From: Spirochaeta sp.
Lineage (GTDB): Bacteria > Spirochaetota > Spirochaetia > Sphaerochaetales > Sphaerochaetaceae
Reading direction: 5' to 3'
Length of the DNA: 10,946 nt
Assembly: GCA_020054965.1 (NCBI GenBank)
Contig: JAIMZO010000030.1
Span: forward strand, 1 to 10,946
The notes under the pieces are model-generated. The model had not been told where the DNA came from. It saw nothing but the letters and a program-made list of their open reading frames with translations, and did no database searches. Position 1 is the stretch's first letter, and every line of letters begins with the position of its first letter. Below, piece by piece: positions 1 to 7,126 of the stretch. The position numbers were made by a program, and so were the translations under genes.

Positions 1-10
1 GGTCAATCAT
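1..10 (-). CDS. Possible start of a gene running off the left edge
   Basis: On the minus strand an AAGGAG sequence (bases 24-19) lies 8 bases before an ATG at 10-8, followed by codons for Ile and Asp before the window ends. The spacing is ideal for a ribosome binding site. The gene would follow the DUF2207 gene in the same direction after a 129-base gap with no obvious stem-loop terminator, so it may belong to the lemA unit. An alternative ATG at 17-15 is too close to the ribosome site and is in a frame that closes at once. Only three codons are visible, so nothing can be said of the product and the call itself is tentative. Confidence 0.3.
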
Positions 11-139
11 CTGCCATGCTCCTTGCTTTAAACATAGCAAATCACCCTCTATTCATGAATACCCAATTGAGTCTTACCCACCAGAAATAGCGAATAACCT
101 TGAAATGCCGATACCAACCCTTTTGTATTTTCTGGGGGA

Positions 140-2002
140 TTACCATGCCCCACCGCCTCCTCCGCCAAAACCACCCCCGGAGAATCCACCCGATCCAAAT
201 GAGGATCGTATCGGGGACCTGGAGCCACTCTTTGCCTGGGCATACACGGCATTTTCCATGACGCTGGTATGCATCCTATGGCTTAATGCACTATAGAACA
301 GGGCATTTCTGATCGGTCGGTTCCCCACATACCACTGGGGTTCTGCAAGCGCGATTTTCGCAAACTTCTTTGCCCAGACATCTTCCAACCCAAGTACGAT
401 GGCATAGCTGAGTACGTGGTAAAACAGTGAAGGATCACTGTCGATCATCATTTTCAGCTTGTCCATTTCCACCTTGCTGATGAATTCACGATATCCCACT
501 ATCTCCTCCAGCTTCTTCTGCGCATATGCACTTCGTTTTCCCGTAACGATGGCAAGAAATCCAAGATACCCAGGAAAGGCAACGAGGGAAAACGCCATGA
601 CGAGCGAGTAAAACGTTCCATGCCCGAATACCGGGTTCATGAACAGAAAGGCAAGAACGAAGAGAAAGAGTGCCGATACACCCAACAGGAAAAACTTGCA
701 TCCCTTCTTGAAAGTGGAAGAAGTCTCCCAGATGGCATCAAGGCGGCTGGCGACCAGAGCAAACGTACCAAGGCTGAAGAACCCGACAACCAAGAACACC
801 ACCGTTTCAGAGCCAATATAGGAGATAGTGGAGGCAATCGCCATCAATACCACTGAAAGAGCGCCGTAAAGCATGGCTGCGATACGCTTTCGCTCCGCCT
901 TGCCATCCTTGAGTTCCCGCTCTCCCTTGAAATAGGCACGTACTTCAGTCTTTGCCTTTTCAAGATCTTTACTGAATGAGCTCTTCTCCAACTGCTTGAG
1001 CGTTACTTCTGTACCATCACCGCAGGCAAATAAAGCAGAGAACAAGTGTTTCTCGTGCTCCTTGATGGTGGGAGGTTCCTTAATCTTGGTGAAGATGAAC
1101 TCTTTCTTGTCGAGTTCACTGATGGTCAGGCACCCTTGGTCAGCCCAGTAGAAGATCATACTGGTCAGGTCTTTGTTGTCAACGACCCCATCAACCAAGT
1201 ATCCCACTTGCATTGGCGAGAGATCCTCGGGAGGATCAAACCTTACCACCGGGACGAAGAGCTCCTCCTTGCCATAGCGGCGAAAGAGAATCGTGGCATG
1301 CACGGAAGCAGCAAATGCAACTAACAGTGCAATGATTGAAGAGGGAACGGTGAAATCAATAAAAGGGCGCACATCGGAATAGTATCCCTCCTCCATTTGC
1401 ACACGCAGGGTAAGCGCTTCTCCAGGGTACAGTTCTTCAGCCTCTCCTGTTATGGTCTTTCCATCAGCACTGATCACGAAACTCCCACGTTGTGCAGTGG
1501 TACCATACACCCCTCCAGTGAGGAATACCATGGAAGGATCAATAGGCTTGGGAAAGTTCACCGTAAAAGAGACATGGTCAATGGGAGCTTGCCACCCTAC
1601 TCCTACAATATTAAAGTAGAACTCATCATATTCATCGTTTCTGTCATCACCAATGGCGTAGTCATACCTGATCTGGTACTCCTGGATGCCTGTGACTGTC
1701 CTGTCCTCAGAACCGAGGCGGAAGGTAACATATCCAGAGGATACCGAGTCCTTGATGATCGGCACGTTTGCTTCCAGATTGGTAAGCTTGACTCTCTGCC
1801 GACCAAAAAGTACCGGTATTTCCCTGAAGATACCATGCCTGGGAGATGAGAAATCAGCAACAATGTGTTCCTGTATTGCATAACTATTGTCCAACCTCAC
1901 AGCAACTTCCAATGCATACGACTCAAATTGATAGTCCTCTGCAGACAGCGTGGGAAGACTTAGAGCAAGAACAAAAAACATCAGGAGTGTTTTCTTTGCC
2001 AT
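140..2002 (-). CDS. DUF2207 family secreted/membrane protein with Gly-rich tail
   Basis: A 620-residue protein of the DUF2207 family, whose biochemical function is not established. From the chosen start it opens with a Lys-Lys stretch and hydrophobic core ending LSA-ED, a typical signal peptide (about residues 1-21). The extracytoplasmic N-terminal half contains family-type segments HGIFREIPVLFG and VGVGWQAPIDHVS. A membrane segment follows at about 218-240. A cytoplasmic stretch with LSPMQVGYLVDGVVDNKD comes next, then two pairs of membrane segments (about 373-417 and 435-487). The YREFISKVEMDKLK and AIVLGLEDVWAKKFAK motifs follow. The last ~30 residues are Ser/Gly-rich and end in a Gly run plus Ala-Trp, as is usual for the family. 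The start at 2002 is preferred over an upstream in-frame ATG at 2110. The extension would overlap lemA by over 100 bases and bury the signal peptide, whereas 2002 gives a TAATG overlap with the lemA stop, suggesting translational coupling. LemA with DUF2207 or TPM-domain proteins is a recurrent gene pair. Confidence 0.88.
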   Translation of the reverse strand: MAKKTLLMFFVLALSLPTLSAEDYQFESYALEVAVRLDNSYAIQEHIVADFSSPRHGIFREIPVLFGRQRVKLTNLEANVPIIKDSVSSGYVTFRLGSEDRTVTGIQEYQIRYDYAIGDDRNDEYDEFYFNIVGVGWQAPIDHVSFTVNFPKPIDPSMVFLTGGVYGTTAQRGSFVISADGKTITGEAEELYPGEALTLRVQMEEGYYSDVRPFIDFTVPSSIIALLVAFAASVHATILFRRYGKEELFVPVVRFDPPEDLSPMQVGYLVDGVVDNKDLTSMIFYWADQGCLTISELDKKEFIFTKIKEPPTIKEHEKHLFSALFACGDGTEVTLKQLEKSSFSKDLEKAKTEVRAYFKGERELKDGKAERKRIAAMLYGALSVVLMAIASTISYIGSETVVFLVVGFFSLGTFALVASRLDAIWETSSTFKKGCKFFLLGVSALFLFVLAFLFMNPVFGHGTFYSLVMAFSLVAFPGYLGFLAIVTGKRSAYAQKKLEEIVGYREFISKVEMDKLKMMIDSDPSLFYHVLSYAIVLGLEDVWAKKFAKIALAEPQWYVGNRPIRNALFYSALSHRMHTSVMENAVYAQAKSGSRSPIRSSFGSGGFSGGGFGGGGGGAW

Positions 2003-2553
2003 TAAAACTTCACCTCTACACGAGGACGGGCCTCCTCCTCGATTTCCAGATAGGGTTTCTTGGAGAAATGGGCCATGGAGGCAATGATTGAAGAAGGGAA
2101 TACCTCGCATATGGTGTTCAATTGCTTGATGATGGCATTGTAGTACTTACGGGCACTCAACAACTGCTCTTCAATCTTCTGCAACTGGGCTTGGAGATCC
2201 AGGAAGCCTTGGTTAGCCTTCAGATCTGGATATGCCTCACTGAGTGCAAACAGTGACTTGAGGGTGGAGCTGAAAGCATTATCAGCCTCATTCTTGTCTA
2301 CCATCCCTGATGCATTCATCGCCATATTCCTGGCCTCGATAACCTTAGTAAAGGTCTCTTCCTCATGCTTCGCGTACCCTTTTACCGTCTCCACAAGGTT
2401 GGGGACCAAGTCATAGCGTTGTTTCAGATGGGCATCAATTGCTGATTCTGCCTCTTCAGCCTGGTTGCGAAGCCGGACATACCGGTTATAGACACTAATC
2501 CCATAGAGGGCAAGCAGAAGCACCAATACAATCAAGATATAGACAATTATCAT
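2002..2553 (-). CDS. lemA: LemA family protein
   Basis: A 183-residue LemA protein: one N-terminal membrane segment (about residues 2-20) with a short external end, then a long helical-bundle domain. Family hallmarks are RYDLVPNLVETVKGYAKHE (46-64), SEAYPDLKANQGFLDLQ (105-121), ARKYYNAIIKQLN (134-146) and FPSSIIASM (152-160). The length matches the family's usual 180-200 residues. The role of LemA is poorly defined; it is a conserved membrane-anchored protein often encoded beside secreted TPM or DUF2207 proteins. A GGGAGG ribosome site lies 5 bases before the ATG. The stop codon shares one base with the start of the DUF2207 gene, so the two are almost certainly one transcript and probably act together at the membrane. 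Confidence 0.93.
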   Translation of the reverse strand: MIIVYILIVLVLLLALYGISVYNRYVRLRNQAEEAESAIDAHLKQRYDLVPNLVETVKGYAKHEEETFTKVIEARNMAMNASGMVDKNEADNAFSSTLKSLFALSEAYPDLKANQGFLDLQAQLQKIEEQLLSARKYYNAIIKQLNTICEVFPSSIIASMAHFSKKPYLEIEEEARPRVEVKF

Positions 2554-2584
2554 ACAATCCTCCCTTTACTCCATACCATTGTGT

Positions 2585-2613
2585 AGCATGCTATAAGCGA
2601 GGTCGCCGGTCAA
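2585..2613 (-). promoter_or_regulatory. Candidate lemA promoter
   Basis: On the minus strand TTGACC (2613-2608, five of six consensus -35 bases) is followed after 17 bases by CATGCT (2590-2585, three of six -10 bases). The predicted start would leave a short leader before lemA. The -35 is good and the -10 is poor, so this is only the best candidate in the 163-base lemA-argR gap. Confidence 0.35.
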
Positions 2614-2640
2614 GAGTTCAACAAAAAGAAGCCATGAAGC

Positions 2641-2669
2641 TTGCAAATGAGCCAATAGTACTGTATCTT
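2641..2669 (+). promoter_or_regulatory. Candidate argR promoter
   Basis: TTGCAA (2641-2646, four of six -35 bases), a 17-base spacer, then TATCTT (2664-2669, four of six -10 bases). The -10 lies inside the first ARG-box-like palindrome, which is where a self-repressing ArgR would be expected to bind. The predicted leader to the argR ATG is about 40 bases. Confidence 0.45.
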
Positions 2670-2698
2670 TATTCGTGTAAAACGCATAAATATTCCAT
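2660..2698. promoter_or_regulatory. Tandem ARG-box-like operators upstream of argR
   Basis: Two matches to the ArgR operator core TGAATWWWWATTCA lie side by side. The first, TGTATCTTTATTCG at 2662-2675, matches 11 of 14 positions. The second, CGCATAAATATTCC at 2683-2696, also matches 11 of 14. Taken as 18-bp boxes (2660-2677 and 2681-2698) they are separated by exactly 3 bp, with centres 21 bp apart. This is the geometry described for paired ARG boxes in E. coli. The first box covers the candidate argR -10. The pair also lies between the divergent lemA and argR promoters. Sites are called by eye against the known consensus. Confidence 0.55.
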
Positions 2699-2716
2699 TC
2701 CAGGAGAATCCAAACC

Positions 2717-3187
2717 ATGAGGGAACGACACAACCGGTTGGCGGTCGTCAAGGAACTTATCAAGAACAATAGGATCGACAACCAGGATACGCTGCTGGAG
2801 ATGCTGAAAACCGAGGGATACACAGTCACACAGGCTACACTATCCCGCGACTTGAAGATGCTCAAGGTCGGAAAAATTTCCGATGGCTGGTCCGGCTACT
2901 ATTACAGCCTGCCGGAAAACGACCTGATCAGTGAATCAGAGAAAAGCTACATCCAAGATGTACGAAGAGGAATCCTGTCCATCGAGTTTTCAGGAAACTT
3001 CGGCGTTATCAAGACCAGACCGGGACATGCCAATTCGGTCGGTATCGCATTGGACGTGTTGGCAATCCCTGAGATCCTTGGAACCTTGGCTGGTGATGAC
3101 ACTATCTTTGTCATCCTCCGCGAAGGGATGACAAAGGAAGATCTGCAAGAGAGCTTCAAGACACGCATCCCTGACATAGAAGAGTAA
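2717..3187 (+). CDS. argR: Arginine repressor ArgR
   Basis: A 156-residue ArgR/AhrC-type transcription factor, the usual family length. The N-terminal winged helix-turn-helix (about 1-65) contains the recognition-helix motif QATLSRDLKMLKV with the conserved Ser43-Arg44-Asp45-Leu46. The C-terminal hexamerisation and arginine-binding domain contains GHANSVGIALD and GTLAGDDTIFVI; Asp127 and Asp128 correspond to the paired aspartates that bind L-arginine in characterised ArgR proteins. In the family the hexamer, with arginine as corepressor, binds paired ARG boxes to repress arginine biosynthesis and sometimes to activate catabolism. No arginine gene is present here, so targets other than its own promoter lie elsewhere. 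An AGGAG ribosome site (2702-2706) lies 10 bases before the ATG. Confidence 0.95.
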   Translation: MRERHNRLAVVKELIKNNRIDNQDTLLEMLKTEGYTVTQATLSRDLKMLKVGKISDGWSGYYYSLPENDLISESEKSYIQDVRRGILSIEFSGNFGVIKTRPGHANSVGIALDVLAIPEILGTLAGDDTIFVILREGMTKEDLQESFKTRIPDIEE

Positions 3188-3194
3188 GTATACC

Positions 3195-3223
3195 TTGTTA
3201 AGATACGCCCCTCCGAATACAAT
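3195..3223 (+). promoter_or_regulatory. Candidate pgi promoter
   Basis: TTGTTA (3195-3200, four of six -35 bases), a 17-base spacer and TACAAT (3218-3223, five of six -10 bases). It starts 8 bases after the argR stop, and predicts a start near 3230 and a leader of about 30 bases. It suggests that pgi can be transcribed independently of argR. Confidence 0.5.
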
Positions 3224-3233
3224 GGAGGGGCGT
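3205..3233. repeat. Perfect 10-bp inverted repeat around the pgi -10
   Basis: Arms ACGCCCCTCC (3205-3214) and GGAGGGGCGT (3224-3233) are perfect complements separated by 9 bases that contain the candidate pgi -10 element. In RNA it would be a strong GC stem, but no T-run follows (TCATCTACC), so it is a poor intrinsic terminator for argR. Its placement, with arms flanking the -10, also fits an operator. Transcripts starting near 3230 would lack the left arm, so for them it could act only as DNA. It may be a weak terminator, an RNA-stability element for the argR transcript, or an operator; sequence alone does not decide. Confidence 0.6.
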
Positions 3234-3259
3234 TCATCTACCATAAGGAGCAAACAGAT

Positions 3260-4831
3260 ATGACATACAAGAATCTCGATACAAGCACTTCATTTCAAGC
3301 GCTGAAGAACCTGGAGGCAAGTGACCTGAAACAAATCCTGCATCCGGAGCGCATCAAATCCTACCAAGTCAATGCCAGCGAAAAGTTGGTGTACAATTAT
3401 GCAGCCATGCCCGTTGATGAGAACCATCTTTCAGTCCTTCAACAGCTGAGTGATGAACTCCAACTTACCCAGAAGTACCAGGCCCTTGTTGATGGCGAGA
3501 TCATGAACACCGGAGAGAAGCGACTTGTTCTGCACCATCTCACCCGTGGGCAAGTAGGGAAACCCGTTAAGGCTGATGGAGAAGACAAAGGTGCTTTCTA
3601 TGAAGAACAACTTTCCAAGATCAAGCGATTTTCCGATGCTGTTCGCAACGGGGAACTTGTGGGATCAACAGGAAAACGATTCACTACAGTAGTGCAGATA
3701 GGAATCGGGGGAAGCGACCTGGGACCAAGAGCCATCTATCTGGCACTGAAGGGTTGGTGTACCAAGGAAGGCATTGAGCAAATGAACGCCCAGTTCATCA
3801 GCAATGTCGACCCCGACGATGCACAGGCTGTAATCAACCAGCTTGACTTGGAGCGTACACTCTTTATCTTGGTTTCCAAGAGTGGGACAACACTCGAAAC
3901 CCTGACCAACAGGGACTTGGTCATTGAAGCCATCAAACAAAGCGGAATCAGCGGAATCAATCCTTCTGGTCATATGGTAGCAGTAACCAGCAAGAGCAGT
4001 CCACTTGCATCCTCATCCTCCGTCCTTGATGCCTTTTTCATCGATGACTACATCGGAGGAAGGTACAGTTCCACCAGTGCAGTTGGTGCTGTCATTCTCT
4101 CCCTGGCCTATGGCTTTGAAACAGTGAGGATGTTCCTTGATGGTGCCCACCAAGGCGACATGGCGGCACGCTCGCCCAAGATCACAGAGAACGCCGCACT
4201 CCTTGATGCCCTACTCGGCGTTTACCTGCGCAATGTCCTACACTATCCAAGTACTGCCATCCTGCCCTACTCACAGGCACTGAGTCGTTTCCCGGCTCAC
4301 CTGCAACAGCTGGACATGGAGAGCAACGGAAAACACGTGAACAGAGATGGAGAAAAGCTCTCCTATCCCACCGGTCCGGTTATCTTTGGGGAGCCAGGAA
4401 CCAATGGGCAACACTCCTTCTACCAGTTGCTTCACCAAGGGACTGATATCGTTCCCCTGCAGTTCATCGGATTCTCCGTCTCCCAATACGGGAAAGACAT
4501 CATGGTGGAAGGTTCGAGCAGCCAAGAGAAGCTCAATGCCAATCTTGTCGCTCAGATAGTTGCCTTTGCCCGTGGAAAGGATGATGCAAACCCGAACAAG
4601 CAGTTCAGTGGGAATCGGCCAAGCAGTTTGCTCTATGCAAAGCAGCTTGATCCTGTGGTCCTCGGCTCGCTACTCGCCCACTATGAGAACAAGGTAATGT
4701 TCCAAGGATTCATCTGGAATCTCAACAGCTTTGACCAGGAAGGGGTACAGTTGGGCAAGGTACTCGCAACCAAGGTGCTCAATGGATGCGAAGGGGATGA
4801 GGTACTCAGGGCCTACACAGACCTTCTCTGA
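3260..4831 (+). CDS. pgi: Glucose-6-phosphate isomerase
   Basis: A 523-residue phosphoglucose isomerase, interconverting glucose-6-phosphate and fructose-6-phosphate in the cytoplasm (glycolysis and gluconeogenesis). Two SIS sugar-phosphate-binding domains are visible. The first carries QIGIGGSDLGPRA (about 146-158) and the phosphate loop SKSGTTLET (about 206-214). The GGRYSSTSAVG segment (about 266-276) follows. The family signature GEPGTNGQHSFYQLLHQG (about 377-394) supplies the catalytic Glu and His. The C-terminal EGVQLGK supplies the active-site Lys (about residue 500). Length is close to the ~550 of the E. coli enzyme, so it is the classical large PGI and not the short archaeal or cupin type. 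AAGGAG at 3245-3250 lies 9 bases before the ATG. It is followed by a terminator and is probably read both from its own promoter and from argR read-through. Confidence 0.97.
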   Translation: MTYKNLDTSTSFQALKNLEASDLKQILHPERIKSYQVNASEKLVYNYAAMPVDENHLSVLQQLSDELQLTQKYQALVDGEIMNTGEKRLVLHHLTRGQVGKPVKADGEDKGAFYEEQLSKIKRFSDAVRNGELVGSTGKRFTTVVQIGIGGSDLGPRAIYLALKGWCTKEGIEQMNAQFISNVDPDDAQAVINQLDLERTLFILVSKSGTTLETLTNRDLVIEAIKQSGISGINPSGHMVAVTSKSSPLASSSSVLDAFFIDDYIGGRYSSTSAVGAVILSLAYGFETVRMFLDGAHQGDMAARSPKITENAALLDALLGVYLRNVLHYPSTAILPYSQALSRFPAHLQQLDMESNGKHVNRDGEKLSYPTGPVIFGEPGTNGQHSFYQLLHQGTDIVPLQFIGFSVSQYGKDIMVEGSSSQEKLNANLVAQIVAFARGKDDANPNKQFSGNRPSSLLYAKQLDPVVLGSLLAHYENKVMFQGFIWNLNSFDQEGVQLGKVLATKVLNGCEGDEVLRAYTDLL

Positions 4832-4845
4832 TCCGTTTTCTTCTC

Positions 4846-4870
4846 GGCCCCCGTCTGGGGGCCTGATTAT
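4846..4870 (+). terminator. Intrinsic terminator after pgi
   Basis: Stem GGCCCCC (4846-4852) and GGGGGCC (4857-4863) with a GTCT loop, followed by a T-rich but interrupted tract (TGATTATTCTT). It lies 14 bases after the pgi stop and separates pgi from the marR cassette. Confidence 0.7.
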
Positions 4871-4896
4871 TCTTCATATTTCTTCATCCATCCTGC

Positions 4897-4925
4897 TTGC
4901 CTAAAGGGAAAGAGATAGGTACTAT
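4897..4925 (+). promoter_or_regulatory. Candidate promoter of the marR-ABC operon
   Basis: TTGCCT (4897-4902, four of six -35 bases), a 17-base spacer, and TACTAT (4920-4925, four of six -10 bases). The -10 overlaps the left arm of the palindrome at 4922-4945, and the predicted start (about 4932) falls in its centre. A repressor bound there would block the promoter directly. Confidence 0.5.
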
Positions 4926-4945
4926 TGTTAGCAAACTAACAATAG
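4922..4945. promoter_or_regulatory. Perfect palindromic operator, likely for the MarR protein
   Basis: Arms CTATTGTTAG (4922-4931) and CTAACAATAG (4936-4945) are perfect 10-bp complements around a CAAA spacer, a 24-bp two-fold symmetric site 10 bases before the marR start. Size and symmetry suit a dimeric winged-helix repressor of the MarR family. The predicted transcript begins inside it, so the full hairpin would not be present in RNA, which favours a role as a DNA operator. That the binding protein is the adjacent MarR is inferred from position. Confidence 0.72.
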
Positions 4946-4955
4946 AGACAAGTGA

Positions 4956-5423
4956 TTGAAAGAAGAACCACGACACATCGGGCATACCATAAAAACACTC
5001 TCCCATCTTCTCCACCGGAGTATGATGAGACTGCTGAAACTCGAAGAAGAGTCCAGCGCCTCTGTTGTGCAGAGTCACCTTCTAGGATACTTCGCCCATC
5101 ATCAGAAAACCCGAATTTTGCAAAGCGATTTGCAACAGCATCTGGGTATTCGCCGTTCAACCATGACCAATATCCTCAAGGGAATGGAGAAGGACGGCTT
5201 GATTGCACGGGAAGAAGCGGAAGAAGACAAACGACAGAAGTGGGTGGTTTTGACAGAGTCGGCGGAACAGAAGTGTGCAGAACACTTTCATCTGGCGCAG
5301 GAGTTCGAGCTGGCCATGAGGCAGGGCCTCAGTGAGGAACAGCTGCGGCAGTTCTTTGCAATCGCTGATACAATCAGAAGGAATTTGGAAACAATATGTT
5401 TACAGAATTACGAAAACAAATAG
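4956..5423 (+). CDS. MarR family transcriptional regulator
   Basis: A 155-residue MarR-type winged helix-turn-helix regulator. Helical dimerisation segments lie at both ends (about 8-30 and 101-148). The DNA-binding core ILQSDLQQHLGIRRSTMTNI occupies about 54-73, followed by LKGMEKDGLIARE (74-86), and the wing carries the family Asp-x-Arg feature in EDKRQKWVVLT (90-100). The start is a TTG at 4956; the nearby GTG at 4952 is in another frame, and the next in-frame ATG (residue 23) would cut into the first dimerisation helix. Only a weak ribosome site (AGAG, 4944-4947) precedes it, so expression may be low. The gene overlaps the first ABC gene by 28 bases. Its position suggests it is a ligand-released repressor of the efflux operon acting at the palindrome just upstream; the ligand cannot be predicted. 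Confidence 0.9.
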   Translation: MKEEPRHIGHTIKTLSHLLHRSMMRLLKLEEESSASVVQSHLLGYFAHHQKTRILQSDLQQHLGIRRSTMTNILKGMEKDGLIAREEAEEDKRQKWVVLTESAEQKCAEHFHLAQEFELAMRQGLSEEQLRQFFAIADTIRRNLETICLQNYENK

Positions 5424-7126
5424 TAGGATACCGGCGCCCCACCATCTTAACCATGGTCTTTGTTACCTTGGAAGTGATCATGGATGTCATCATTCCCTTC
5501 CTCATGGCATTCCTCATAGACCGTGGTATTGATGCAGGAAATTTTCATGAAATCCTCAAATGGGGCCTCGCTCTTCTTCTTTGTGCATCAATTGCACTGC
5601 TGTTTGGGGTACTCTCAGGTCACTTTGCGGCAAGAGCCTCTACTGGCTTTGCGAAGAATGTACGAAAGAAACTCTACCATCACACACAAGATTTCTCATT
5701 TGCCAATATCGACAAGTTCTCCACCAGCAGTCTGGTAACCCGTCTCACCACCGATGTCACCAATGTACAACGTGCATATCAGATGCTTATCCGTATCGCA
5801 GTACGTAGCCCGGGAATGCTTGTATTTGCCTTCTTCATGGCAGTATCCATCAACAAGACACTGAGCCTGGTCTATCTTGTTGCACTCCCACTCCTGGGTG
5901 TCGGTCTCTTTTTCCTGATCAGGGCCGCCTATCCTCTCTTCACCCGGGTATTCAAGACGTATGATCGGCTCAATACCGTGGTTCAGGAGAATATCAGGGG
6001 CATCAGGGTGGTTAAGTCGTTTGTCCGGGAAGCGCATGAAGTAAAGAAATTTGAAGTGGTTTCCACCGATATCTATGATGCATTCAGCAAGGCTGAAAAG
6101 ATCATTGCCTTCACCAGTCCCCTGATGCAGGGAATAATGTACCTCAGCCTGCTCTCAATCAGTTATATTGCAGCCCGCTTGATCGTCGCCTCCGCCATGA
6201 CGACAGGAGAGCTGATGAGCTTCATCACCTACACATCCCAGATTCTTATGAGCCTGATGATGTTCTCCATGGTTATAGTCATGATTACCATAAGCAGGGC
6301 CTCAGCAGTACGGATTGAGGAAGTGCTCACCGAAAAGAGCGACCTGGAGGAAAAGAAGGACGCCATCACCACGGTTGCTGATGGGTCAATTACCTTTTCC
6401 CATGTGGACTTCAGCTATACAAAAACCAAGGAGAAGCGCTGTCTCTATGATATCAACCTCGATATTGCCAGTGGACAGACCATTGGCATCCTTGGCCCAA
6501 CCGGCAGTGCGAAAAGCTCCCTTGTCCAGTTGATCCCTCGCCTCTATGACACCCTCAGTGGGTCAGTAAAGGTTGGAGGAGTGGATGTAAGAGACTATGC
6601 GCTGAAAAGTCTCAGGAAAGAGGTCGGCATGGTATTGCAGAAGAATCTTCTATTCAGCGGGACAATTGCTGAGAACCTGCGGTGGGGGAATGAGCATGCA
6701 AGCGATGAGGAGCTTAGATGGGCTTGCCGCATTGCCCAGGCAGATGGATTCATCCAGCAGTTCCCCAAGGGGTATGACACCTACATCGAACAGGATGGAT
6801 CCAATGTTTCTGGAGGGCAGAACCAGAGATTGTGTATCGCACGTGCCTTGCTCAAGCATCCAAAGATTCTCATCTTTGACGATTCAACCAGCGCTGTCGA
6901 TACCAAGACAGATGCCGCTATCAGGGAAGGCTTGCTCAGTGAACTTCCAGAAACCACGAAGATCATCATTGCACAGCGAGTAACCTCGGTGATGGACGCT
7001 GACAGGATCATCATGCTCGACGATGGACGAATACATGATGCAGGTACCCATCAAGAACTGATGGACCGTTGTTCACGTTATAAAGAGATGTATTGCAGCC
7101 AGATGCACAAGGAGGAACGAGCATGA
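5396..7126 (+). CDS. ABC exporter half-transporter, degenerate ATPase subunit
   Basis: A 576-residue type IV ABC exporter: a six-helix membrane domain (about 1-300) fused to an ATPase domain (about 335-576). Walker A is GPTGSAKSS (367-375), in which the usual last Gly is Ala372. The signature is VSGGQ (471-475). Walker B ILIFD ends at Asp495 and is followed by Asp496 in place of the catalytic Glu. The switch position is Gln527 in IIIAQRVTS instead of His. Loss of both Glu and His marks the degenerate half of heterodimeric exporters such as TM287/288 and BmrC/BmrD, so this subunit should work with the next gene's product and not hydrolyse ATP well at its own site. Its intact SGGQ would complete the partner's catalytic site. 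The start overlaps marR by 28 bases, with only weak GGAA/AAGGA ribosome sites, suggesting coupling to marR translation. It probably exports hydrophobic compounds; substrate unknown. Confidence 0.92.
   Translation: MFTELRKQIVGYRRPTILTMVFVTLEVIMDVIIPFLMAFLIDRGIDAGNFHEILKWGLALLLCASIALLFGVLSGHFAARASTGFAKNVRKKLYHHTQDFSFANIDKFSTSSLVTRLTTDVTNVQRAYQMLIRIAVRSPGMLVFAFFMAVSINKTLSLVYLVALPLLGVGLFFLIRAAYPLFTRVFKTYDRLNTVVQENIRGIRVVKSFVREAHEVKKFEVVSTDIYDAFSKAEKIIAFTSPLMQGIMYLSLLSISYIAARLIVASAMTTGELMSFITYTSQILMSLMMFSMVIVMITISRASAVRIEEVLTEKSDLEEKKDAITTVADGSITFSHVDFSYTKTKEKRCLYDINLDIASGQTIGILGPTGSAKSSLVQLIPRLYDTLSGSVKVGGVDVRDYALKSLRKEVGMVLQKNLLFSGTIAENLRWGNEHASDEELRWACRIAQADGFIQQFPKGYDTYIEQDGSNVSGGQNQRLCIARALLKHPKILIFDDSTSAVDTKTDAAIREGLLSELPETTKIIIAQRVTSVMDADRIIMLDDGRIHDAGTHQELMDRCSRYKEMYCSQMHKEERA

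Noticed and set aside
50..61. 12-bp perfect palindrome TATTCATGAATA downstream of the DUF2207 gene
   Set aside because: It has no spacer, no associated promoter and no T-run; a palindrome of this size in AT-rich DNA can occur by chance.
105..296. Plus-strand proline-rich open frame
   Set aside because: It is the antisense image of the Gly-rich end of the DUF2207 gene, with no ribosome site and no family resemblance.
1397..1849. 150-codon open frame on the plus strand
   Set aside because: It lies fully antisense to the DUF2207 gene, and its translation has no recognisable motif or coherent domain.
2003..2110. N-terminal extension of the DUF2207 protein from an ATG at 2110
   Set aside because: It would overlap lemA by over 100 bases and place the signal peptide internally; the TAATG start at 2002 is far more likely.
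4952..5335. 127-codon frame starting at GTG 4952
   Set aside because: It overlaps marR in another frame and its product is Arg/Gly-rich without motifs, while the TTG 4956 frame gives a full MarR domain.
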